Shown here piece by piece: positions 1 through 10,688 of a stretch of 55,145 nt of DNA (positions are counted from its first letter, which is position 1; each line of letters begins with the position of its first letter). The notes under the pieces were generated by a model. It worked only from the letters and a program-made list of their open reading frames with translations. It was not told the DNA's origin and did no database searches. The stretch is from Saccoglossus kowalevskii (lineage: Eukaryota > Hemichordata > Enteropneusta > Harrimaniidae): positions 603,519 to 658,663 of the forward strand of contig NW_003137822.1 of NCBI RefSeq assembly GCF_000003605.2, given 5' to 3'. The translations under genes were made by a program, and so were the position numbers.

Positions 1-2445
1 TTTGTTATTTTGAAGATTTGATAGCTATAACCTATGTATTTTAATACTCATTCAGTTTCTGGCTTGTTATTTTGTTTTGTTTTTTTTTTTTTTTTTTTAT
101 ACATTGATGCCAGTATTGTTAAACAGTTACCGTAGATACTATGACAGTGTGGCATATTTATTTTTAATGCAAGATATATCCTGGCTTACAGGTTAATACT
201 TTTCTCTACCTATTTACGGAAATAATACATAGTTATGATATATACTGGCATCTGTTATTTCTATATTTTCTGTTTACCTTGAGAAACAAAATTAGTGCTC
301 TGTAAAAAAAACTCTAATTGGAGGGATTGACTATTAAAGCAGACCATATCATGCTCTACTGCCCACAAAAATCCTGTGATTTCAACCTGCCCAATATTTT
401 GGTGATACCTTATAATCCTAAATACTATATATGCACAGCAGTGAAATACGGATGGGTACTGTAGACTACTTTAATTTACCTGACAATTTTCACAAATTTC
501 ACAAGTCAGTGAAACAGCAAAAAATTACCAGGTAGTAACAGTGAGCAATTCACTGGGGGTCCTAAACATATGTTTGCAGTCATGAAATTATTGAAAGCAA
601 AACATTTTTTACAGTATTAACCTTTTCACCACCAGATTTTCTCGCCCAAATTTGTTCTGCACTTTTTTCTAGTATTCATCAATATTTCTGTAGAGGAACC
701 TTAACAGAATTGGTTATTTTTGTCTAAATTTTCTGAAGGAAAATGCACACTATGACAGAACTATTTAGTGAAAAGAGGGAACTGGTGGTGAAAAGGTTAA
801 GCTAAGATGGTTTCTTGGTGTTGAAAAAAGTGATCAAATTCTATAGGGTGGTTTTCCACGTACTAATATAACAAATTTTATGTAAGACCATTAAATATTG
901 TAGGTAGAGGTGCACTGTCATTTTTGGTATAGTTTAGTATATAAGTAATCTCTGTATACCCGGTAGTTTGTGTAAAAGAAACATGGTGTGCAGAACAAGA
1001 TATGCAAGTACAGTTCTGACAAGCTAGTAAAGTGCTGGAGTATCTTTACATTTTTCTACCTGAAAATAAAGTGGTAAGTTGTATATCACACATGCCTTTA
1101 TGTGCAAATTAGGAGTTAAATATTTGACCTGGCGAAAGCAAATTCAATTTTAGTTGCCATGATTAACTGGTCTACATCCTACTTTGGAAGTGAGTATACA
1201 TGACAAGCAGATCCAAACAACACCTTTTTAGGTACTGTGGTTTACCTTATTAGTCCCTGTTTTGGATGAAGGCCAAAATCAAAGACTTTATTGATTTGGG
1301 TTTTGTCCATGCATTCAAATCCATTTATTGGGCATGCTTTGACCAATCCCATTTAAAGTTGATACAAAGACGTATGCACGTTGATTTTTATTACCATTTC
1401 ATCAAACATGGTGGACTGAAGGCCATTTCTGAACGTGTCCTGAACTATTTCTCGAAAATGAAATGACATTTCATCAAAAGTTTGTACCAATATCATGCAT
1501 ATTTGGGTTACATCATTTTTTTTTTTGAGATTCAAACTAAAATGGGTGATTGGTGGCCACTTTTTTTATTTATGTCTATTTAAATTCCTAACTAATCTTT
1601 CAACTCATTCAGTTTGCACACTAAAGTACTACACTCATAGCTAGTACTATAGGATATGTTATTTTGCGATTTGATCAAAATTGACTACTATTTTGTTAAA
1701 AACTATAAAATTAAGGTTATGCATATTGGGTTATTTGATCCCAAGTTGCTAAACATACAATACATTGAGAGATGCAAGTGCACTGAAAAATATGCTTTGC
1801 ACACTGATCCTATTACAACGGTTTATCTGAGATGGCTAGCATGGTTTCCTACAATGATTCTACCCACTGGATTTTGGTTGCACATTATATTTTTTGGTGA
1901 CTAAACCACATATAAGCCCTTTGCAGAACATTATCAATAATAACTGATCGCATTACAGCACTATTTAGCCAAAAGTACACCCACACTCCTGGGTCGCTGC
2001 TAGTGATAGATTTTTTAAATACAGAACAGGAACTGTGCAATGTCGATGCTTGTTTTAAATTGGGTTGATTTTATTTTCCCAATTTGGCATATTTTATATG
2101 ATATGATACTAAAATTTATTTTTACTGAAATTTAAGTTCCCAGGGATTGACTTGCATGTGTGTGTGTGCGGGATTTCGTCAGTTCTGAACCTGTATGTCA
2201 GATGTGTCTCAGCTGATCACATTAACACTTCACAAACGTGTATATTTTTTGGTACATATGTATGTCCTTTCACTTCATAATTTGGTTCAAGATGGCTGAA
2301 TTGCAGCCATTTTAATGTTAATATTACATCAAAATCAAGGATTCTACCGTTCTGTTTTTTACTGTTACAATTTTACTATTAAACACATTTTCAGTGTGTC
2401 AACCACCATCTTTCAGTTTATCACAGTTACATCTCATTCAATTAG

Positions 2446-2586
2446 GAACCTGATAGTTCTAGTGTACTGGTAGCTTTGTTTTATGGTAATGTACGTATAG
2501 AAGACGCATATTTAAATCACAGAGTCAAAGATGACAGTTTTCCTGAACCTAATATAGATGGAACCTATTATTATATTTTGTGGCAG
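2446..2586 (+). CDS. exon-like segment of an unidentified neighbouring gene
   Basis: This is a 47-codon open frame bounded exactly by an acceptor (CATTCAATTAG, AG at 2444-2445) and a donor (GGCAG|GTGAAA, GT at 2587-2588), phase 0 at both ends. The translation begins EPDSSSVLVALFYGNV, includes IEDAYLNHR, and ends DGTYYYILWQ. It reads like a folded-protein segment, not random AT-rich translation. I do not recognise the family. It lies inside the CpG-depleted block, as expected of a methylated gene body. It could still be chance: the frame has no independent support. Confidence 0.3.
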
Positions 2587-2962
2587 GTGAAACTCCAAAC
2601 CATCCCTCTGTCATTTTGCAATTTGCTTGCATCTTTCAACAATTATAAACAAATACTGAACCATGTCTGTTTGAATTTGAAAATTTACTTCAAGCAAAAC
2701 ATTCTGGTGATTAAAATATACTAGATTTTAGTGTAAATATTGTAAAATAGTGACTTTTCTGAAACTATATTCATAATATGCAAGCAGTAATAATACCTGA
2801 TCTCAAGCTGTGAGGTGAGCTTTTGTGTGGTAAGCAGACTAAAAAGAAATGCATATAGTGTTGTGAATTATGTATTGTGTTGATGCAAAATGCGAGTTTA
2901 TTCAGGTCAACTTGTATTTATGCAAACTTTTGGTGTACTGCCATGGACATCATTTACACTGT

Positions 2963-2985
2963 ATGCAAATTAGCTCATTAATATT
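2963..2985. promoter_or_regulatory. octamer plus homeodomain composite
   Basis: A perfect ATGCAAAT (2963-2970) runs directly into a TTAG core and is followed by CATTAATATTC. The compact octamer/ATTA layout resembles SOX/POU/homeodomain-rich conserved non-coding elements. It lies in the CpG-poor block, possibly in an intron of the neighbouring gene. Confidence 0.25.
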
Positions 2986-3177
2986 CAGAGACATGTTATC
3001 GTGCATCTGGGTCTTTGCTATTTCAAATTTTATGCTAGAAATGTTATTTCCACTGCTTGAATTAGATCTCTTTGTAATTCTACATTAATCAAAATGTAAA
3101 TTTTAATTGTGGTAAATTTCAGTCAGTTTACATGAGAAGTTTGTTTTTGTTATTATTTTTCAAAATGTCTTTTCAGC

Positions 3178-3490
3178 TGCCGTATTAGTGAATGTCACAA
3201 CAAGCTCAACTCTCTATGAAAATACAGATGTGCATTCTATCACGCATGTTTTGTGGAGAAGTGAATCCTACTCAACATGATAAATGTGTGTCTATTTTTC
3301 CCCCTTGACAAAACAAGGTGCCTTTTTTTCTGCAATACTCATTATATTAATTTCTTGTTTCATTGGTAGTATACTTTTTTTTCTTTCTTAAAATAATTTA
3401 TAGATTGAATATATGTTTAATAATGTATTAATATTTAGGTTTGCATTCCATTATATAATCATGTTAATAAAATACATAAAAAAACAGATT
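3178..3490 (+). other. candidate terminal exon / 3' UTR of the neighbouring gene
   Basis: A pyrimidine-rich tract ending TTTTCAG at 3177 is the best acceptor in the block. If joined in phase 0 to the exon-like segment ending at 2586, the frame adds Leu-Pro-Tyr and stops at once (TAG), leaving about 300 nt of 3' UTR to an AATAAA at 3466-3471. Another frame from 3180 stays open for 33 codons to a TGA at 3279-3281, so the true reading is ambiguous. Confidence 0.22.
3466..3471 (+). terminator. AATAAA polyadenylation signal, CpG-poor block
   Basis: A canonical AATAAA lies in a T-rich, CpG-poor context about 500 nt before the CpG step. Downstream sequence is only mildly GT-rich (around 3529-3546). 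It is consistent with the 3' end of a + strand neighbour gene; single hexamers are common in AT-rich DNA. Confidence 0.25.
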
Positions 3491-4050
3491 CTTTCACCAA
3501 TCTCGATGAGTAAAGATGGCCATGCATAGCTGATGTATTGTCTTACTCAATATTCAACAAGAGTTTGGCTCATTCTTTAAAACTAATCTCACATGCCCTT
3601 GATTGCAAGGTTGTGTCTAGGTATTTTCTATATTTTCTGAATTATTTTTTCGTTTGGTGTTTTTATCATTTTCCAAATTATAAACTTTAATGTGTTCTGA
3701 TATAATCATTTCCAAGGCAGTGGGATTTTATATTGTTGTAGGAGTACATCAGCATGCTTTTAAACTTCGGTGAATATTTTGGATATTTTTAGTTAAAAAT
3801 GATTCCTAACCGGATTGATTTTGTATCAGAATCAACATATCTATACAGTTAACATGTTGCTTGCTTTTTAAACCCAATTTTTAGCATATACATATATACA
3901 CCAACTTTCTGAAATTGTGAAATACTAGTACCCCTCCACTTAAAAATTATTTGATTATTGATCCCCATCTTGATTTTAAACAAACTGGTAATATTGTCTA
4001 GAGATGCCCGACAATGGGACTTGTTTGACAATGGGACGTGAATGTTTCAA

Positions 4051-7000
4051 ACTTGCGCCATGGCAATCTTATTTCTTTTTCTGTTTCAAAATCATTTAAA
4101 TGTTTTGTACTTAACCTATAATTTCTAAAATAATTTGATTTGAATTGCCGGTTAGAAGAAGAATTTAATATTTTTTTCTGTACAGCCATGGAAATGTTCA
4201 TAAATGGTAGCGTATAGCGACTTGGATGGGAATCTTGTGAAGGAATCGTAAAGGAAGGCGACGTAACAAAAACGGTCCCACTGACATATATTTTATATTG
4301 CGCACTCTTTGTAGTACACAATTGCAAGAAATATTGAGGAATAGTGCGGGTTTCTTTTCATTTTAACAAAATTGAATCATGTAGATATCTGTGTATGAGA
4401 AACAGTGGCTTTGTTGGGACGTGTACCTCATTACAATATGAAAAGCGCTGCGTATCGTTGGCCTTGTTACCATATGCGACTCGTAATACGAACAATGATA
4501 GCACAAATATAATCTAAACATTGATGACTATCAAGTGTAGTCCACCACTGTTTGCCGTATAATCAATGTTTCCGCCTCCCAAAATACGTTCAAATACTTT
4601 CAACACGGCTTGATTAAGTACACCTGATGCAATCTTTGATGAAAGCACCTGTGTAACTGTCGGAGTGCCTTCAAAGTTGACGGTTATACGCAATACGTCA
4701 TGGTAAAAGCTAAAGGGTTTACTTCGTAAAACTTTATATTGTTTCACAGAACACAATTTTCTTGTACTTTCCTTGACGTGGATAGTATTGGCGTCTTTGT
4801 GCATGAGGACAAGTCGTTTATCAATCAACTTAAATGTATATTCAGTTTCTCTTATTCTCTATTTATGGTTCTCTCGAATTATTATTTTTTCCGCTACATG
4901 GCATTAAATGCTGTGAATGCTTTGCTGTTGCTAGTAATTGAATGTTAAGTGTGTATTAAGTATCTAATGTAGCGACAGGAGAGCAAAGCTTACCATGGCT
5001 CCTCTTGGTCTGACCTCTAAAGCTTATGCATCTGACCTTTATGTTTTCCTCATGCCAATATGACAAATTGCTCCTAATCCTCTTCCTCCGCACCTTCATC
5101 CAATTGTTGTCATAGCAATGAGATGCGCACATCACGCACGTTCACATTCGAACCCAGCATTAAAGGTCTATTTGTTTACTGTCATATTTTTTTTTGTCTT
5201 TGGACCACGGTCACTAAGTATTGGCGAAGTGTTTACTATTAAAAACAATATTATCCGTATTTTAATTCAAGGTAGGCGGGGACATTTGTGCGGGGGGGGC
5301 AAGAATAGAGAATGAACACCAAGTGATTTATTTAATTTGTGCAAGTACATCAAATGGACAGAGGATATTGGAATTAAACGGGTGCTGGCATTGAGTTTAT
5401 ATATCCCGTACAAATAAATGAGGCGGATTTACGGTACACAGAGACATCGCAATCCGCGAGTCCATATGATTATCCCCGGAAATCAAATTGCCAACAACAT
5501 GCCCGGGATCGATAGTAAATTACTTAGATGGCTGGGTAGACAGATATATAAAATAACAAGATGATGAGTACAATGGTAATCATCATAAAGATGATGATGA
5601 TGGTCACGGCAATGAACAATAACGAGGGGGTATAATGATGTTATAAGGCTGTGAATGAGTGACAGTAGCATCAAAGCGTTCAATAAAGTTTTAACATGCT
5701 CAGCTTACCCAATATATCATTCACTGCATATTAGAAGAGGGACCTCAACACCTGAAATCTTCTGACCTTAAGTATCGCATGCTGTCATCTGGTGGCTTTA
5801 TTTGACACGTATCTCTTAGTATAGTCTGTACGAGTGATAACGTTTCGTTACAACTATTTTCCCTATAATGCAACACAAGGTTAGTTGGAAGTCCAGTGGA
5901 CAAGGGGTCGAACTCCTCCAACGCTATACCCGAAACTGATGTTATCTTGTCTCACTCTACCATTTGCGATTGGCGCTATGCATGTATTTGCTGTCACCGT
6001 GGTGATTAGCTTTTACGCGTATGCCGTAACCGTCAGTATGGTTGAAATAAAGTTCCACGTCGTTTGTTGGGTAAACACTGAACGAGATTTTAATGTTCCC
6101 TCGAGGAGCCGTCGGTACACAATGCTACACTTGAATGGTTGAGTGGCTTCTAGTCTTTTTATGCGTGATAACATGGGGATATGTTTGGGTTGAGTCAAGT
6201 TTCATCTTTTGTTAGCAATGCCTCAGATATGAACGATACTATATGATTATATTAAACATCTTATGTGAACATTATACTATTTTGTATTTGACTTAATCTC
6301 AATCTCCACATTGTAGCTACACAGTTCTACACGGTATGATCGATGCAACCCATCGACTGTGAAAATACGACGGTCGTAATATGTCCATTCTAAAAAATAT
6401 AGGGTACATCAAAGTCGTGTCATCCATCCGTTTATGTTGAAACGTAAAAATGTTCATATTCCACAAAACCAAAGTATTTCATCTAAATGACGCACGGAAA
6501 ATGAAATAGCATACCACTAATCCCGTTGGCTTTCGGTTGGACTGGCAATCAAACTCGCGAAACTTCATTTATTTATTTCATAAATAAACCCTGTGTTATT
6601 AAAAAAAAAAACTTTAATAGAGGTAATATTCTCCTCTGACGTCTCCATTAACCATGCATAGAAATATATACCTCGCTTACAGCTCAGCGCATTGATTTTT
6701 AGATCTCACAACAACTGCTATAAGACGCGTCGCTAAGCTGGAGGAAAACCGAGCCGCTTTATCAAATTGTCAAGATAGCAATCCAACAATAAATTCTTTA
6801 TCTGTTTATGATAAGATCATATCTTCGGTGTAACTAACAATTGTTCAATCCTATTTTTTATCGAATCGAAAAAGTGGATCAGGCGACAAAATCATCAGCG
6901 CCTTAGTACGAATGAAATAACTCTCTAAAGTTGCCGAGCAGCACGTCAGGGGGAAATCTCCTGTTTGAATAAAATTATACTCTCTTCTCAATTGTATAAA

Positions 7001-10000
7001 AAAATGACAGATCTTACAATCCTATAAGTGACTAAGATTTAATTCGATGTGTAATATATCTATGTAAAACCGACAAGTTTACCTTGTCTCTAGTCAAAGA
7101 TCGTGCTACTTCTGTGAATATAGAGAGAAAGCCATATTTTTAAAACAAAATGTGAGCACGCACCGTCGATCGAAGCGCTTTGACAATCGATTCTAAGACT
7201 GTATTGACAATTACAAGATAATTTCCCCGGATATTGTGACATGTCCTTTCCGGGAAACATGTTAACCAAAATAGTTTCTCGTTGATAGAAAAAAATGACA
7301 CGCAAGACATACAGCGGTGTGCAACTAATGCAAATAATCCTGGCGTCATTGAATAAAAGTTTTGGCGGGGAAAAAGCAGGCTCAAATTCGAAAATGTGAA
7401 ATGAAAACCTGACACGAGCCAATCCTCCCCCGAGGTAAGAGAATGGATCATGTAAAACTGTATTTCTTGTCACAGCTTTTAGCCGTCTTTATTACAGTTC
7501 TGGGCAAACTGCAAAAATTGGAACATATTGTGAAACAGCCTCGCATTTTAAAAATTCATACCTAATCCCTAAAACAGAATTTTTAATTCACTGTTTGGGA
7601 CGCGACTTTGGAAGCGGTGAATATATCAGCTTTGGTGAATGCCAATCACCTGAAATGGATCCTACTGCCAAGATTTAAAACACAGGGCATCGGATTTCAA
7701 CGAAATCAACACTTCTATGACACGTGACATGTTGTGGAAATAATAAAAACTTTTCAATCGTATTTTTTATTTATCCCTGCCTTCTGTATCAAATGTTTGC
7801 GACAACGGCGCCGGGAATCTTATAGCCGGCAGACAAGAGGGAAGCGATCGGATTGGCGAGGCATGTGTTTCTTTCGTTCTCCGTCTCACTGAGATGGCAC
7901 AGGGCTGAATTGAACAGGCAATTGCGAAAAAATAGTTGCAAATTCACTTTTCCTTTGACCAGCTTATTATGGATGGTTTTATAGGGTGGACTACAGACAT
8001 GATGTGCACTGAGAAAGAATCGTCTAATCCATCATTATTTCCTAATCCCCTCATCACCTACCGAGTTCTTGCCTTACTTATGAAATTAAATTTTTAAATT
8101 AAACAGATGCTACCCTACATACGTTTAGAAGAAAACCACCAACGAACGGTCGACGACGCATGCAGTAAAGGAAGAAAAAAATCAACATATATATATATAT
8201 AACATGTATGTGCATTTGTGTCGATGTAGCAATACGTATCCTATATGCGTATTGGTCTCCTCGGAAAATTAGTTTTGGTACATCTAATATAAAACACCGA
8301 CATGGGATGCAGTGAAGGAGAAAACTATTAAACTATCTTTTTCTGAAGACTTGAAACGCTTGATTATACACCTCGAAATGAAAGTAAATCAAGCAAAGAA
8401 AGATTCAGAGAATAATATAAAATTAAAAGGAAAATAGAGAAAAAAATAGCAAACGGTCACCGATTTAATCTTATTGCAAATCTCCTTTATGCTCCAAAAA
8501 ATATTACAGTGGCTGAGAGCGAAGCAAGTGAAGTGTATTGTGGCTACGTGCTCGTTAAAACTATGACTGCATGCCGTGAACACAGGACATAACGTCCTGT
8601 ACTAAAACACCGACAAGCAGGCAGAGAAACGCCAGAAGGCGAATCCCACTGGCTTAGAGTTCGACAAGATGATGATTTGGTTTTCCTATTGGTTAATAGA
8701 ATTGAAGTCGTTACTTAAATGGGGTGGGTGCAACGACGGGGTTGGGTTTACAGGCCAATATTGCTGATTGCTTTAAGTCTAATTCATTCACTTATAGTTT
8801 CTGGTATCACGGTAGTTTATGACATACTCGTCTCGATATTTTTCTTTATTTTATTTTTTCATTTCCTATTTATAAATCGAAAACACTGATATTTTTAAAC
8901 TGCACTAAGGCGACAGGTCACACACCTTAGGTTCTTCGCCCATCCTACTCTATGGTTTGTGACTGATCATTTGCCAAGATGTCACAGTGTATGTATAACT
9001 CGCCAAATTTAATTATTTAATTGCAAGATAACAATTTTCTTCGCCTTATTCAAGTAAGACAGAATGCCGCAAGAAACGTGTCTTATCTCGGCTATCATGG
9101 GACGCCTAAGCGGCGTTGGTTCTGTTATATACTGTGTTACACCCAGGGCCACGTTTTCTCTATCTTACCTTTTCGTGTTTCAGTGATTCGCACTCTCAGC
9201 AGACCTTTCTTTACTCGATCCCCGAATAATCGCATGAACACTTATTTCCGTTGAATGTGTTGACGCCGTATTCGCCATCATTACTTGAACATTTGCAAAG
9301 ACAAGTTTTATGGGACAATCTCTCTAATATTGCACTTGATTAAATGTTATGTGTTTCATGTCCATCTCTTAGTTAAGTTGTTTAGTACAATGTGCCGTTG
9401 ATTTGTAAGATGAATCAAATGAACATATTGGATTATTGGTCCCCGTGTAATCAGTGTTAACTGGGTCTAGTAATCCATGTAGTTCGCAGGCCGAATCGAG
9501 TCCACGTATACTTTCTTATCACAATGAGTCTGACATATAACATCCATCAGCCAAAGTATCGTGTCAAGTCCGAGAAAGAATAGATCACGGAATTCTCAGT
9601 GTGAGATTAGCACACGTATTGCAAAGAAACGTATTTTCAAACTTTTTAAAGATAGACGTGTCTACGATTTCGCTAGTCATCCTATTCACCGCACACTGTC
9701 GTATATTGGGAAATATCGAACAATAAATGGCGCATTATTTTCCAAGTTCAGAGATATCACTAATTTCAATTCACAGTGCCACCGGTTCGGTGATCTAATA
9801 TTGTTTTGATTATTTTCGAATCTACTTAACAGCACATCAAGGGATGAGTGTCAACATTAGTACATTAATAATTGTTGTTTACTGTCAAAATATGTTCACA
9901 TGAGTTACGAGAGAGGTACTAGTAGTTTCTTTAGGTAATAGTGCTTGTATAATAGATAAGACGTAGGCTTAATTTAATAAAACATTTTCGGCACGTTTTC

Positions 10001-10630
10001 TGCAAAAAAATTACTCCATTTTTGTATAAGTGGTCACTGCCGCACTAAAACACGTGAAACCAAAATTATGTAATTAAAAGATGGAATGTTTTATCTGGCA
10101 AGGTTTGAAACCGACTATTAAACTTTCAGACAAGTTTGGAAGATATTCAAGATATTATATATATTTCTCAATAAAAATTCAATCTAATATGCTGCGAAAA
10201 CGTGAGTACTCTCAGATTACGGGGTTGCCATGCCAACTGGAATACACACGCGTGGAATACATAATGACGTAGACAGCTAGATTGAACGTCGTCGGAACTG
10301 TCAAAGTCAGACAGAAAACTATTTTGTTATAAGGTACCGATATTACATTGGATTTTAATCCTCGTATGAAGTGTATTGGAAAAGAGTTGGGGGAAGAAAA
10401 TGACCTTTTTTCATAATGGAATTGCGACAAGAATTGAGAATTAATTGGAAAGTGGCTTTTGAAATGCCATCAACAGAGTCGAAAGGATTTAGTGGGAAAA
10501 TTTAATTGCCCAACTGAACTGTTGGCGTCCAATAGGGCACGGGAGCGTGGATCTTCCAATAGTAGCATTAGGAAAATAACTTCACATAATAATGATGAAA
10601 TTGAAGAGCCAAAATCCTGTGTAGACAATT
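4051..10630. other. gene-free upstream DNA with K50 site cluster
   Basis: No protein-coding gene was recognised. Open frames are short and unlike known families. CpG frequency is high compared with the preceding block. It contains two copies of GACAATGGGAC (4010-4020 and 4027-4037), a GAT-rich stretch near 5595-5604, TAATCC sites between 6518 and 8048, a short AT repeat (8187-8201) and a 7-bp hairpin at 8582-8600. It is probably regulatory or neutral intergenic sequence. Confidence 0.5.
6518..8048 (+). promoter_or_regulatory. cluster of K50 homeodomain (Otx-type) TAATCC sites
   Basis: TAATCC occurs on the + strand at 6518, 7335, 7563, 8025 and 8043. The 7335 copy overlaps a POU octamer, ATGCAAAT, at 7328-7335. 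Across the window I see roughly one + strand TAATCC per 2.5-3 kb, so five in 1.5 kb is a local excess. It could be an Otx-responsive (autoregulatory) or Otx/POU enhancer. Function is inferred. Confidence 0.3.
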
Positions 10631-10688
10631 ATTCGGGTTTACCATCGTTGAAATGATTCGGGTTTACCATCGTTGAAATGATTCGGGT
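10631..10688. repeat. 25-bp tandem duplication
   Basis: Two perfect copies of a 25-nt unit lie at 10631-10655 and 10656-10680, followed by the first 8 nt of a third. Identity is complete, so the duplication is recent or is a local assembly artefact. No gene overlaps it. Confidence 0.95.

Larger units (their letters stand above)
1..4050. other. CpG-depleted, T-rich block (possible methylated gene body)
   Basis: By eye I count about 31 CpG in the first 4020 nt against about 150 in the next 4000 nt. Apart from the exon-like segment, the candidate terminal exon and an octamer block near 2963, I see no genes here. A short possible micro-exon ends at a strong GTAAGT donor (1074-1079), but its acceptor is weak. 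In invertebrates with mosaic methylation such depletion marks transcribed, germline-methylated bodies, which fits a neighbouring gene. Confidence 0.6.

Noticed and set aside
1023-1073. Possible micro-exon ending at a consensus GTAAGT
   Set aside because: The acceptor is weak and stops surround it; not enough to call an exon.
4514-4828. 104-codon minus-strand frame with balanced composition
   Set aside because: No recognisable family, no convincing splice borders and no supporting promoter. It was left out as a gene.
9021-9254. Frame containing LRLIQVRQNAARNV, resembling a C-terminal motif of LINE polymerases
   Set aside because: It is a single short resemblance with no catalytic motif nearby. 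Chance is more likely.
9329-9350. TATTGCACTTG, resembling the 5' end of miR-92/25 family microRNAs
   Set aside because: The match ends after 11 nt and I see no complementary arm forming a hairpin.
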